A stretch of 64,000 nt of DNA, from assembly GCA_019358835.1 (NCBI GenBank), contig JAHHIH010000025.1, positions 33,297-97,296 of the forward strand, read 5' to 3'. Both the position numbers and the translations under genes were made by a program. This stretch comes from Tildeniella torsiva UHER 1998/13D (lineage in GTDB: Bacteria > Cyanobacteriota > Cyanobacteriia > Phormidesmidales > Phormidesmidaceae). The notes beneath the pieces were generated by a model. That model ran no database searches. It had not been told where the DNA came from and saw only the letters and a program-made list of their open reading frames with translations. Shown piece by piece: positions 40,785-49,921 of this stretch; position 1 is the first letter of the stretch; each line of letters starts with the position of its first letter.

Positions 40785-42270
40785 CTACTAAGTACACACA
40801 AATGAGTCTTGGGCTAGTGACCATCCCTCAAAGATGGCCTCAAATTTCTTGAGTCCTTGGCTCAAGGTTCGAATACCAGGTGGAGATTGCGAGCGATACC
40901 CTGACCATCCGCCCAGCCGTGCAATCAGCCAAGTAGCCCAAGGTAGCGAACCTGGGGAGAAGGGATTCTGCTGTTTTTGGGTTTGCCCCTGTAACGTCGG
41001 CATCAGGTGCCTCAGGCAGCGCTGTTGTTGATCACTAAAGGCCACCGAAGCCGAGAGGGTTTCATCCGCTCTGCCAGTTTTGAGTTGGAGAAGCCTCAGG
41101 GCCACCATCAGGGCCAGGATGGTGAGGCGTTCAATAGCTTTGACCGAGGCCAAACGGGTGGACTCAAGGTCAAGGCCCACCCGCTTCAGGAGAGCGAAAA
41201 GCTGTTCAATTTGCCAGCGCCACCGATACCACTGAATCACGTGTAAGGCCTGCTCCACGGTATTGACGGGATGGGTGGTCAGTAAGCGCCAGTGAATCGG
41301 CTCTACTCCGGCGGGTGGCCTCACTTCTTTAGCCTCAACGGCATAGAGTGAGACCGATTCAGGATAGTCGTGGGCATCCACCTTCTGGGGGCGGCGAAGG
41401 GTAACCGGGGTAAAGCGAACCGCTAGCCAAGCTTCACGCGCCTTTTGTTCACGGCGAGGCTCGGCCATCACCTCAACGGCATAGGTCCCCTCAACGGGTT
41501 GCTGACTGAGGGTCTCGTAGAGCATCGTGGCCCCATCGTGTAATCGTCGGTCACGGCAAGAGCGCACTAACAGGTGGGTATGGGCATCAGGAACCCGCAC
41601 CAACTCTTCATAGATATCGCTTTCGCGGTCACCGATGTGGGTCACACACACGGCGTCTCCAGCCATTAAGCTGTCACGACTGTGTTTGGCAGACAGCAGC
41701 CACTTATAGGATTCTTTCGCTTCAATCGGTAACTGAGGATAGTGGCGCTGATGCTTGCCGGGTCGTTTCGGGTCACGATGCCACAGTTGAATCGCACTCA
41801 AGCCCAAGGGAAAGCCACTGCCGGCATCCACAACCAAGGTTGGATGAACGAAGAAGCCCACATCTCGATTGTTGCCCACTACCCCTAAGCCCTCTGGTTC
41901 AAGGTGCCGGATTTGGGCCTGTAAATTAATTTCACTGCTGTCGCTGATGGCTAGCACATGCCGACCCGCTACCTGCTGCTGGCAGTGGTCTGCTGCACTC
42001 CTGACCAGTTCCGAGACACTCACGTTTGGATTCTCCAGAAAGCGATAGTATCCAACCTGCTCGGCTCGATTACGGCTCATGGCCCGGATGTTCACCGATT
42101 GCGCTTGGCTCATCAAGTCATAGAGTGCCGCCCCCTTTTTTCTAGGCGGCGATCCCCAAAAGCACTACCCTGCAAGACTTCAGCGTGAATCAGGATGGGA
42201 TTCTCCATAGTGATTGACCCATGATTACTGGCCGCATCCTACTACAACATGACTTGTGTGTATTTAGTAG
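40785..42270 (-). mobile_element. IS4-family insertion sequence in a palindromic spacer repeat
   Basis: The terminal inverted repeats are CTACTAAGTACACACAA at 40785 and, on the other strand from 42270, CTACTAAATACACACAAG. Both are flanked by exact mirror images of 17 bases (40768-40784 and 42271-42287, CCCCTCTCCTCCCTGGG), so the element sits at the centre of a palindrome. No direct target duplication is evident. One transposase gene fills the element. Confidence 0.85.
40788..42208 (-). pseudogene. IS4-family transposase with one frameshift near its start
   Basis: The main frame (to 42116, 442 residues) has the DDE catalytic residues in LAISDSSEIN and HIGDRESDIYE and the YREK signature YRWRWQIEQLFALLK. 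A start at ATG 42208 gives MENPILIHAEVLQG and SAFGDRRLEKRG, which joins the main frame (ALYDLMSQAQSV) only through a -1 shift at an A6G5 run near 42137. This could be a programmed frameshift or a disabling one-base loss. The stop codon lies inside the terminal repeat. Confidence 0.8.
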
Positions 42271-42370
42271 CCCAGGGAGGAGAGGGGAGCCGGAAAACCT
42301 TTCAAGGTCCCTCTCCCAAGTTGGGAGAGGGATTTAGGGAGAGGGTTAGATCTCGTCAGGAGAGATTGTT
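42271..42370 (+). repeat. interspersed hairpin repeat (copy C), split by the IS4 element
   Basis: The repeat contains GGAGAGGGGAGCCGGAAAAC, CTTTCAAGG, the hairpin CCCTCTCCCAAGTTGGGAGAGGG in two arms, ATTTAGGGAGAGGGTT and TCTCGTCAGGAGAGATT. The left part of the same repeat (about 40762-40784) lies beyond the IS. It is nearly collinear with copy A at 24.7 kb. Confidence 0.75.
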
Positions 42371-42396
42371 TTCGGTCTACTGAGATTGGTTAAGTA

Positions 42397-42684
42397 CTAA
42401 TCCTTCTTCTCTAGCCGAAACAGCAGCACTACGATCCCAATCACCCCCAGCTGCACCCCCAGGTTGGGCAGAGCGCTGCTGACATCGCGCCCGGCCAGCA
42501 GCTGGGTAAAAAACACAAACGCCCCGATCGCTCCCGAGGCCCCTACGGCACCGTAGATAAACTTACGCAAGCTTTTGTAGGGGGCCTGAGCCTCGGCCTT
42601 CAGCCGGGCATATTTCTCACGGCTCATGCCCTGGGGGGGCGTGTCCGGCAGTTGGTCGGGGCGGCTATATTCGGGGGGCATCAA
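42397..42684 (-). CDS. DUF3493 protein (LPA3-like)
   Basis: The 95-residue protein has a polar N-terminus (QGMSREKYARLKAEAQAPYK), two hydrophobic helices (about 43-64 and 72-89) and a short basic tail (LEKKD). This is the DUF3493 pattern found in cyanobacteria and chloroplasts; the plant relative LPA3 helps photosystem II assembly. Function here is by homology only. Confidence 0.85.
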   Translation of the reverse strand: MMPPEYSRPDQLPDTPPQGMSREKYARLKAEAQAPYKSLRKFIYGAVGASGAIGAFVFFTQLLAGRDVSSALPNLGVQLGVIGIVVLLFRLEKKD

Positions 42685-42811
42685 TCGGGCCTTAATCGGG
42701 AGAGCATACTGTCATCCTACAAGGCATTTCCTGGGCAGGGGCGACTTAGTCAGCGGCCCAGGAAATGCCTTGGCAGTAACCATGGGGAATAGCCCATTCC
42801 CCGGTTGCGCA

Positions 42812-43429
42812 CTATCGAAAATTGCAGGCTACCCCAGCCCACAGGTTGGTAACGGTGCCGGTGGGTTCAGGCGAGGTGAGTAGCCCATAGAGATCCCCCG
42901 CCGAAAATTCGACCCCGAGGGAACTGTCAACCACCTCGACGGTATAGGAGGTCTCTAGCTCCTGGCGGGTGGAGCCAATGCCAATGCCTGAGGCGGTTGT
43001 CAGGGCGGTGTCATCGTCACTAGGCCGCATGGCCCAGCCCACAAAGGTATCGTCAGCGGCATTTAACGCTAACCCATTGGGCCAAGTTGCGATCGTCAGC
43101 GGGCCAGAGGGGCACTCGCTATTTTGGCTAACCTCTTCGGGTGTGCCCAAGATTTGGGTAACGGCGTCTAGGGTTGGGGCCATATCCGTGTCAAAGGCCA
43201 GGGACGTGGTAGACCCCGTCTGCAAGTTCACTAGTTGTAGCCCTTCTCCCGTCAGGATCAGGCCAACCTCCTCAGACTGAGGGGTTTCGGTAGGGGTTTC
43301 GGCAGGGGTTTCTGCATCAGGGGGGGCTGGGGCTGGAGCGGTAGTCTCACTGGTGCAAGCAGTGGTGGTGATAAGTAGCGATAGCCCCAGCAGTGCAAGG
43401 GTTTGAGAAAAATGATTTTTTTTAGGCAT
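42812..43429 (-). CDS. lipoprotein of unknown function
   Basis: The 205-residue protein has a type II signal peptide ending in a lipobox (LLITTTACTS, Cys at about 25), followed by a Pro/Thr/Glu-rich tether (28-52) and a globular domain with two cysteines (NSECPSG and the final VACNFR). It should be lipid-anchored to a membrane and exposed to the periplasm. The domain repeats the theme of a sensor of threshold type (GIGIGSTRQELETSY), but no family is recognised. Confidence 0.78.
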   Translation of the reverse strand: MPKKNHFSQTLALLGLSLLITTTACTSETTAPAPAPPDAETPAETPTETPQSEEVGLILTGEGLQLVNLQTGSTTSLAFDTDMAPTLDAVTQILGTPEEVSQNSECPSGPLTIATWPNGLALNAADDTFVGWAMRPSDDDTALTTASGIGIGSTRQELETSYTVEVVDSSLGVEFSAGDLYGLLTSPEPTGTVTNLWAGVACNFR

Positions 43430-43650
43430 AGCTCTAAAAGTTTTGGGTTATGACTGGAAAATAGAGCTTAGGTGAGAGGGGTTTGCGCAGGAACTAGCTG
43501 CTGTCCACCCATTAAACAAGCTGCGTTGGGCGTTCAGACCCAACACACCCTCAGAATACGCGTTGGTGGGTAACACGAGAATTAAGTCTCATTGCCAAAC
43601 TTGCTCCCTCGACCAACCTCTTCTAAAACCGCATCTTTGAGGAAACCGCC

Positions 43651-44061
43651 ATGGCCGATTCAGCCGCTCTTACACCCGCCAATGCCGAAATTGTCACCGT
43701 GCGGCCCCAGCACGACACCGCGACGCTGCAAAAGCTGCCCTACTTTGTGGGCATCTCTGGGGCCACGGCAGGCTCCCACGGCATTTCGATGAATTTAGTG
43801 ATTATTCCCCCTGGGGCCTCGGCAGAGCCCCACTTTCACAGAGACTACGAGACCGCGATTTACATTCTCCATGGGCGGGTTAAAACGGCCTACGGTGAGG
43901 GTCTAAAGAAAACCATCGTCAACGAAGCGGGAGATTTTCTCTACATTCCGGCGGGGGTGCCCCACCAGCCCACCAACCTGAGCGACACCGAACCCGCCCA
44001 GGCGATCGTGTCCCGCAACGACCCCAACGAGCAGGAGAATGTGGTGCTGTACAACCCGTAA
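43651..44061 (+). CDS. small cupin protein
   Basis: The 136-residue protein is a single cupin barrel. The first metal motif is EPHFHRDYETAIYILHGRV (about 54-72, two His and a Glu) and the second is GDFLYIPAGVPHQPTN with His. Small single-domain cupins act as isomerases, dioxygenases or ligand-binding proteins; the substrate cannot be named. It stands alone between divergent and convergent neighbours. Confidence 0.87.
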   Translation: MADSAALTPANAEIVTVRPQHDTATLQKLPYFVGISGATAGSHGISMNLVIIPPGASAEPHFHRDYETAIYILHGRVKTAYGEGLKKTIVNEAGDFLYIPAGVPHQPTNLSDTEPAQAIVSRNDPNEQENVVLYNP

Positions 44062-44101
44062 ACACCCCTCACTCCCTACCCCCCACTTGCCGGCCCTAGT
44101 T

Positions 44102-46237
44102 CTACCGAGTCGGACGGGTAGCTGGCGTAGCAAAAGCCTGCTGGAGCTTACCCACCCGCTGCGCGGCTGTTTCCGGCGGTGGCGAGATCCACAGCGATTC
44201 GTAGAAGAAGAAGGACATGCCGGAGTAGGCGCGATCGCGCACCGCCGCCATCTGCTCCGCAATAAAGTCCATTTTCACCGGAGCCGCCCGCAGGCCGCTG
44301 AGAATGCCGATATTTACCGGAATTTTGCGCCGCGCCGCCTGAATTGAGGGCTTGTTCATCTCCCACATGAAACGGTTTTGGTCGCTGCGGTAGACCTGCA
44401 CCACCAGCTCATCGACGATACCCCGGTTGACCCAGGTGGGCCAGTCTTGCAGGTAGTTGGTAAAGGCAAACGGATAGGGGTTGGGCGAAATTGACACCAC
44501 CGCGCTGGGCCGCCGCGCCTTCACCAGCTTGTGAACCTCAGCCAAAAAGTCGGAGATTTTGTTGGCCCGCCAGGTCATCCACTCCGCATCTTGGGGATCA
44601 TTGGGTGGGATGCGGCCACCGTGCTCAGCCCGGTACAGGTTGATGGTGAAGGGGTCGTAGCCAAAGTCCACCGGCAGGCCTAGGTGGTCGTCGAACTGAA
44701 AACCATCCACCTCGTAGTTCGAGACCAGCTCGTTGATTAGCTCTAGCTGAAACTTCTGCACCTGGGGATGAAACGGGTTCATCCAGCGGCGTGGAATCAC
44801 GTTGCCCTCCATCCAAATGCCGGGGTCGTTCACCGTGCTGGGGTCGGGGAGAAAGTCGTCCTGGGCGATCCACTGGTCAACCCGATGCTTTTCGCGGGCC
44901 ATCTCCCCGATTTTGGGGGCATCCAGGGATGTCGTCAGCTTGGCGGACTGCTTAGATTCATCTAGACCAGCGGCCAGCTTAGGCGCATTCTCTGGTCGCG
45001 TAGAATCGCGCGGAACAAGAGGCGTGGGCTCGGCTCGCTTTTGGGTAAACCAGTCGGGGTGGCGGCGGTAGAGTTCGTAGTTGGCGGGGGCCATAAAGCC
45101 AAACTCAAACCAGGGCACTACGGCCATGCCTCTGGCGTGGCTGAATTCGATCGCCTCGCGCATCATGTCGCGATCGCTTTCGCTGGCGGGGCCGGGGGAG
45201 CGCAGGTCGCCGTAGAGGTGCTGGCTCACTCCCAGCTCGCGCCGGGCGGTGGCGCTGGGGTAGAGGGTGTGGCCGTAGTTCCACACCACGGGGTAAAGCG
45301 TGTTGAAGTTGAGGTCGGCCAGGCGGGTTACCGCCGCTTGCAGCGCTTCGGTAGAGAACAGCACCTGGCTATCCACATTGGTCAGCCACACGCCGCGCGT
45401 TTCGCGGGCGGGGGAGGCCACCGTAGGGGTCTGGGCCTGGGGCACCCAGGCGGGATTAATTGTCTGGCTCAGGGCAGGATTGTTCGGCGCGGCGCGGCAG
45501 AGCAGAGCCACCGCTTCGCCCCGAGTCAGCCGCTGGGTGGGGTTGAGCCGGTTGGCCTGGGGATAGTTCACCACCACGCTCTGGGTGAGGGCGGCGGCAA
45601 CCCCTTCGCGAGCGTAGATGGGCACCTGGCGGCCATCCTCCAGGCTGGCGTTGATGATGGTGTTGGCGGCAATTTGGTAGCTGCCGCCCAGCTTAGAGGC
45701 CAGGGCCATAATGCCCTCGGCCCGCACCAGGGGGCGATCGCGCTGAAAGTAAGCGTCGGGGTAGTGAGCCGCTACCGTGGGCGCGGTCTGAACTCCCAGC
45801 GCCCGCTCTAGCGGGTTCGCCCACCCCTGGGCTGGCCCCACAGGCGAAAGCATGTTTAACAGGGTGACGTAGTCGCCCCAGAGAATCGGGTCATCCGGAT
45901 AAAACAGCCCCCTGGCATCGGGAGCGATCAGGCGCTGTTCGACCAGCTCCGTGATGCAGTCCTTCGCCCAGTGGTTTTGAATATCGGTGGGGATGACGAC
46001 AGGAATAGAGGGCCGGGGAAAATTGGGTCGTGGGAGAGCGGGGCTAGAATCCGTCTGATCACCTGATCCCTGCTTAGGGCCAGGGGCCTGGACCACCTCA
46101 GCTGGAACCATTGCCGCCGCCTTGGGCAGCAGGGGCAGTAGCCCCGAACCACCCACCACTAAAACCAGCGCCGCGCCAAAACTCAGCAGCGATCGCCGCC
46201 ACCCCCTACCCATCCACCCCCTACCCATCCGGCCCAT
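44102..46237 (-). CDS. SLH-containing glycoside hydrolase-like protein (GHL10/DUF187)
   Basis: The protein has about 711 residues from ATG 46237, just after the SUI1 stop. The N-terminal repeat MGRMGRGWMGRGWRR is encoded by G-rich repeat DNA and precedes a signal helix. Residues about 75-260 contain SLH-like motifs (IPTDIQNHWAKDCI, LVRAEGIMALASKL, RLTRGEAVALL) for cell-wall binding. The C-terminal 430 residues are a GHL10 barrel (RGVWLTNVDSQVLFS, GVVPWFEFGFMAPAN-like, DGFQFDDHLGLP). It likely acts on a cell-wall or sheath polysaccharide outside the cytoplasmic membrane. Confidence 0.88.
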   Translation of the reverse strand: MGRMGRGWMGRGWRRSLLSFGAALVLVVGGSGLLPLLPKAAAMVPAEVVQAPGPKQGSGDQTDSSPALPRPNFPRPSIPVVIPTDIQNHWAKDCITELVEQRLIAPDARGLFYPDDPILWGDYVTLLNMLSPVGPAQGWANPLERALGVQTAPTVAAHYPDAYFQRDRPLVRAEGIMALASKLGGSYQIAANTIINASLEDGRQVPIYAREGVAAALTQSVVVNYPQANRLNPTQRLTRGEAVALLCRAAPNNPALSQTINPAWVPQAQTPTVASPARETRGVWLTNVDSQVLFSTEALQAAVTRLADLNFNTLYPVVWNYGHTLYPSATARRELGVSQHLYGDLRSPGPASESDRDMMREAIEFSHARGMAVVPWFEFGFMAPANYELYRRHPDWFTQKRAEPTPLVPRDSTRPENAPKLAAGLDESKQSAKLTTSLDAPKIGEMAREKHRVDQWIAQDDFLPDPSTVNDPGIWMEGNVIPRRWMNPFHPQVQKFQLELINELVSNYEVDGFQFDDHLGLPVDFGYDPFTINLYRAEHGGRIPPNDPQDAEWMTWRANKISDFLAEVHKLVKARRPSAVVSISPNPYPFAFTNYLQDWPTWVNRGIVDELVVQVYRSDQNRFMWEMNKPSIQAARRKIPVNIGILSGLRAAPVKMDFIAEQMAAVRDRAYSGMSFFFYESLWISPPPETAAQRVGKLQQAFATPATRPTR

Positions 46238-46242
46238 ACCCT

Positions 46243-46599
46243 TCAACCTCCACTCCGTTTAGCCTGATAGCCCTTGGCCACCAGAAGTTCGACTAGCTTT
46301 TGGGCATGGTCGCCCTGAATCTCAATGGTGTCGTCTTTGGCAGTGCCGCCCGTGCCGCACTGGGCCTTGAGCTGCTTGGCCAAAGCGGTGAGCTGGTCGG
46401 GGCTGTGCTGAAACCCGTTGACAATGGTGACGGTTTTGCCGCCGCGCCCCTTGCGGCTGACCTGCACCCGCACCGTTTGCTGATTGGGGGGGCGATCGGG
46501 CACCCCGCGCGCCATGGGGTCGGCGGGGCCAAACTCACGGTAGGCGTGACGGTCACCGGTTCCAGAACTGTTGCCAGCTTTGTTCTTGCCCATAGCCAT
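46243..46599 (-). CDS. SUI1/eIF1-like translation factor (YciH type)
   Basis: The protein has 118 residues from ATG 46599 (a second ATG lies 6 bases later). The frame remains open far upstream across sdhB, but that part is an antisense shadow. The SUI1 fold is seen in QTVRVQVSRKGRGGKTVTIV, GTGGTAKDDTIEIQGDHAQK and LVAKGYQAKRSGG. Bacterial YciH-like proteins affect start-site fidelity under stress. It is followed after 5 bases by the GHL10 gene, with the ribosome site GGAGGTTGAAGG inside its end, so the two are co-transcribed. Confidence 0.88.
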   Translation of the reverse strand: MAMGKNKAGNSSGTGDRHAYREFGPADPMARGVPDRPPNQQTVRVQVSRKGRGGKTVTIVNGFQHSPDQLTALAKQLKAQCGTGGTAKDDTIEIQGDHAQKLVELLVAKGYQAKRSGG

Positions 46600-46836
46600 T
46601 ACCTGAACTGCCTGATTTATACCACTGGCCGGGATACCTCGGGGCATTGCCGTAGGCCAGATCCCCACTGAGGGATGAAGTGGGCCATATTCCTTATTCC
46701 TTTCCCGGTTGTGATCAAACCTAGCGATGAATAGCGCAATGTGACGGCGGCGTTGCTCTGGGCACCATCCAGCGGTTCTTCTCTCTGATAGGAGGATTAC
46801 ACTAGGATCAGCAGCTTCATCCTCCGCAGCACTCCT

Positions 46837-47580
46837 ATGCAACTTCACCTCAAGGTCTGGCGTCAGGCCGATGCCGATACCCCCGGCCAGCTCTGCACCT
46901 ACACCGTGGCCAACGCCCACCCCGACATGTCGTTTCTGGAACTGCTCGACGTACTCAACGAGCAGCTCACCCACGCGGGCGAGGTGCCGGTGGAGTTTGA
47001 CCACGACTGCCGCGAGGGCATCTGCGGCTCCTGCGGGGTAATGATCGACGGCAAGGCCCACGGTGGGCTGCCCCAGACCGCCACCTGCCAGCTCTACCTG
47101 CGCCACTTCAGCGACGGCGACCACATTACCATCGAACCCTGGCGGGCTAAGGGCTTTCCGGTGATTAAAGACCTGGTTGTCGATCGCTCGGCACTCGATC
47201 GCATCGTTATGGCCGGGGGCTACATCTCCGTCAAAACCGGGTCGGCCCCGGAGGCCAACGCCATCCCCATTCCCAAAGCTAACGCCGATGCCGCCTTTGA
47301 CTACGCCGCCTGCATCGGCTGCGGGGCCTGCATCGCGGCCTGCCCCAATGCCTCCGCCAGTCTCTTCACTGCCGCCAAAGTGGCCCATCTGGCGCTGCTG
47401 CCCCAGGGGCACCCCGAACGGCACCAGCGGGTGCTGGCCATGGGCGACCAAATGGCGGCAGAGGGCTTTGGCGACTGCTCGAACCACGGCGAGTGCCAGG
47501 CCGTATGCCCCAAGGGGATTTCGATTGATGCGATCGCATCCATGCGGCGGGAGTATGTGCGATCGCTGGCGGGGCTATAG
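46837..47580 (+). CDS. sdhB: succinate dehydrogenase/fumarate reductase iron-sulfur subunit
   Basis: The 247-residue protein has the [2Fe-2S] motif [15 protein letters not shown] (about 58-72) and a later Cys in TATCQLYLR. The C-terminal ferredoxin-like part has [12 protein letters not shown] (about 156-167), [15 protein letters not shown]. It transfers electrons from the flavin subunit to quinone in the succinate:quinone oxidoreductase complex. The flavoprotein gene is not in the window, which is usual in cyanobacteria where sdh genes are scattered. Confidence 0.93.
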   Translation: MQLHLKVWRQADADTPGQLCTYTVANAHPDMSFLELLDVLNEQLTHAGEVPVEFDHDCREGICGSCGVMIDGKAHGGLPQTATCQLYLRHFSDGDHITIEPWRAKGFPVIKDLVVDRSALDRIVMAGGYISVKTGSAPEANAIPIPKANADAAFDYAACIGCGACIAACPNASASLFTAAKVAHLALLPQGHPERHQRVLAMGDQMAAEGFGDCSNHGECQAVCPKGISIDAIASMRREYVRSLAGL

Positions 47581-47699
47581 CCTCATTCCCAGGGCCGACC
47601 GGCAACCTGGCCCCTACCGATCTCACCCGCCGAGGCAACGTGTATTCTATAGTGTCAGTCTGACCCGAGACCTCAGGCCGTTACCCCAGGAGACAGCGT

Positions 47700-49607
47700 A
47701 TGTGTGGCATTGTGGGATACATTGGCACCCGGCCCGCCGCCGACATCTTAATGGATGGTCTGCGTAAGCTCGAATATCGCGGCTATGACTCCGCTGGGCT
47801 GGCCACCGTGCTCGAAGGCGAGCTGCACTGCGTGCGCGCCAAGGGCAAACTGCAAAACCTGCAAGACAAGATCGACGGCGAAGAGAACCCCGCCCGCCTG
47901 GGCATTGGCCACACCCGCTGGGCTACCCACGGCAAGCCCGAAGAGTATAACGCCCACCCCCACCGCGACGGGTCGGGCCGCCTGGCGGTAGTGCAGAACG
48001 GTATCGTTGAAAACTACCGCGAGCTGCGCGAAACCCTCAAGGCCCTGGGCCACCAGTTTGTCTCCGACACCGACACCGAGGTCGTGCCCCACCTAATCGA
48101 GTCGCACCTGAGCCAACTCAGCGCCGATGAAACCCAGGGGCGATCGCTGTTACTTGAGGCCACCCGCCGCGCCTGCCAGCAATTAAATGGGGCCTTTGCC
48201 CTGGCGATTGTTTCCGCCGACTTCCCCGACGAGCTGGTGGTGGTGCGCCAGCAGGCCCCCCTGGTGATTGGCTTTGGCCAGGGCGAGTTTTTCTGCGCTA
48301 GCGACACCCCGGCGATTGTGCCCTATACCCGCGCCGTGCTGCCGATGGAAAACGGCGAGCTGGCCAGCCTGACGCCCCTGGGGGTCGAGGTGTACAACTT
48401 TGCGGGCGATCGCCAGCGCAAGCACCCCATCACCCTGAACTGGAACCCCATCATGGTGGAGAAGCAGGGGTTCAAGCACTTCATGCTGAAGGAAATCTAC
48501 GAGCAGCCCGGCGTGGTGCGCACCGCCCTCGAAACCTACATCAATAGCGCCTGGACGGTGGATGCGGCCAGCACTCCCCTCTCCCCCATTAGCCTAGGCC
48601 TGCCCGACGCCCTGCTCGACGGCTTGGAGCATCTGCAAATTGTGGCCTGCGGTACCAGCTGGCACGCCGCCCTGGTGGGCAAATACCTGATCGAAGAGTT
48701 GGCCAACCTGCCCGTCATGGTGCAGTACGCCTCCGAGTTTCGCTACGCGCCGACGCCGCTGATTCCTAACACCCTGACCATTGGCGTCACCCAGTCGGGC
48801 GAGACCGCCGACACCCTGGCCGCCCTGGAGATGGAGCAAGACCGCCGCGCCGCCCACCCCGACCCCCGCTTTGCTCCCCGCATGGTGGGCATCACCAACC
48901 GGCCCGAAAGCTCGCTGTCGCGGCTGGTGCCCCACATTATCGATACCCATGCGGGCATTGAGATCGGCGTTGCCGCCACCAAAACCTTCACCGCCCAGGT
49001 GATGGCTTTTTACTTTTTGGCGATCGACTTGGCCTACCGTCGCCAGACTCTGACGGGCGATCGCATTGAGGCCATTCTCAACGGGCTGCACCAGCTGCCT
49101 GCCTTCATCGAACAGGTGCTCGAAAGCCAGGAGCGCTACATCGAAGAGCTGGCCCACGAGTTTAACGAAACCCAAGACTTCATCTTTTTGGGTCGGGGCA
49201 TCAACTTCCCCATTGCTCTAGAGGGGGCGCTGAAGCTCAAAGAAATCAGCTACATCCACGCCGAGGGCTACCCGGCAGGCGAGATGAAGCACGGCCCGAT
49301 CGCGCTGCTCGATGCCAAGGTGCCGGTGGTGGCGATCGCCATGCCCGGCAGCGTCTATGACAAGGTGCTCTCTAACGCCCAGGAGGCCAAGGCCCGCGAC
49401 GCCCAGCTAATCGGCGTGGTACCCATGAATGACACCGATGCCCAGGAAACCTTCGATCGCCTGCTGCCGGTGCCCGTGGTCGATGAGTTGCTGTCGCCTA
49501 TTGTGGCGGTGATACCGCTGCAACTGTTGGCCTACCACATCGCCGCCCGGCGCGGGCTAGACGTTGACCAGCCCCGCAATCTGGCTAAGAGCGTCACAGT
49601 AGAATAA
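47700..49607 (+). CDS. glmS: glutamine--fructose-6-phosphate aminotransferase
   Basis: The 635-residue enzyme starts MCGIVGYIG with the catalytic Cys2 of the class II amidotransferase domain (about 1-240) and ends with two SIS sugar-isomerase domains. The C-terminal sequence DVDQPRNLAKSVTVE is nearly identical to that of Escherichia coli, which is the part whose DNA is read by TnsD of Tn7. It makes glucosamine-6-phosphate, the first step of amino-sugar synthesis for peptidoglycan. A Tn7-like element starts 27 bases after its stop codon. Confidence 0.97.
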   Translation: MCGIVGYIGTRPAADILMDGLRKLEYRGYDSAGLATVLEGELHCVRAKGKLQNLQDKIDGEENPARLGIGHTRWATHGKPEEYNAHPHRDGSGRLAVVQNGIVENYRELRETLKALGHQFVSDTDTEVVPHLIESHLSQLSADETQGRSLLLEATRRACQQLNGAFALAIVSADFPDELVVVRQQAPLVIGFGQGEFFCASDTPAIVPYTRAVLPMENGELASLTPLGVEVYNFAGDRQRKHPITLNWNPIMVEKQGFKHFMLKEIYEQPGVVRTALETYINSAWTVDAASTPLSPISLGLPDALLDGLEHLQIVACGTSWHAALVGKYLIEELANLPVMVQYASEFRYAPTPLIPNTLTIGVTQSGETADTLAALEMEQDRRAAHPDPRFAPRMVGITNRPESSLSRLVPHIIDTHAGIEIGVAATKTFTAQVMAFYFLAIDLAYRRQTLTGDRIEAILNGLHQLPAFIEQVLESQERYIEELAHEFNETQDFIFLGRGINFPIALEGALKLKEISYIHAEGYPAGEMKHGPIALLDAKVPVVAIAMPGSVYDKVLSNAQEAKARDAQLIGVVPMNDTDAQETFDRLLPVPVVDELLSPIVAVIPLQLLAYHIAARRGLDVDQPRNLAKSVTVE

Positions 49608-49629
49608 AATCATCGCCCTGAGTTTAGAG

Positions 49630-49634
49630 CCCAG
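49630..49634 (+). other. presumed 5-bp Tn7 target duplication (CCCAG)
   Basis: The five bases before the transposon TGT terminus are CCCAG, centred 25 bp after the glmS stop. Tn7 of Escherichia coli inserts at this distance and duplicates 5 bp. The matching copy would lie at the far end, outside the window, so it cannot be confirmed. Confidence 0.6.
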
Positions 49635-49723
49635 TGTAAAACGCAAATAAAGTTGGGAACTAGAAAATAGAGTTAGAAACTGGAAAATAAAGTTGGGAAC
49701 TGGGAAATAAAGTGCTACACTCC
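49635..49723 (+). repeat. Tn7-like right end with four 20-bp-phased TnsB-type sites
   Basis: The end begins TGTAAAACGC. Then units start every 20 bp: AAATAAAGTTGGGAACTAG (49645), AAATAGAGTTAGAAACTGG (49665), AAATAAAGTTGGGAACTGG (49685) and a degenerate AAATAAAGTGCTACAC (49705). The right end of Tn7 has the same design, with overlapping TnsB sites of consensus close to ACAATAAAGTCTTAAACT. The inverted counterpart (AGTTCCCAACTTTATTT) was not found in the rest of the window. Confidence 0.88.
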
Positions 49724-49760
49724 CCATATCGGTACAGCAGTACCGATATGGGGTTTTATT
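49722..49760 (+). terminator. hairpin terminator between the right end and tnsA
   Basis: CCCCATATCGGTAC, loop AGCA, and GTACCGATATGGGG form a perfect 14-bp stem followed by TTTTATTT. It should stop glmS read-through before the tns operon. Tn7 carries a hairpin at the same place, so the arrangement looks conserved in design though not in sequence. Confidence 0.85.
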
Positions 49761-49921
49761 TATGTAGTCGTCGCCAAGCCGGTTAAGACATTCTTTATGT
49801 TCCTCCGGAACGATGGCCATAATCCAGTGCGCCGCCCTAGTTTTTGTCAGTGATCGTAACTAGTGTTCTAAGCGCAGTGTCCGTAGCTGTATCTGAATAG
49901 TCTCCCAGGCGAATTTTTCTA

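Noticed and set aside
45041..45811. 256-codon plus-strand frame opposite the GHL10 gene
   Set aside because: Gly/Val/His-rich shadow of the real gene on the other strand.
46600..47487. Long open frame antisense to sdhB, in phase with the SUI1 gene
   Set aside because: It mirrors the codon pattern of sdhB; the SUI1 family starts at the ATG near 46599.
49645..49723. 20-bp-phased repeats as a CRISPR or tandem satellite
   Set aside because: Units abut without spacers, sit directly after a TGT terminus and match the layout of Tn7 TnsB sites.
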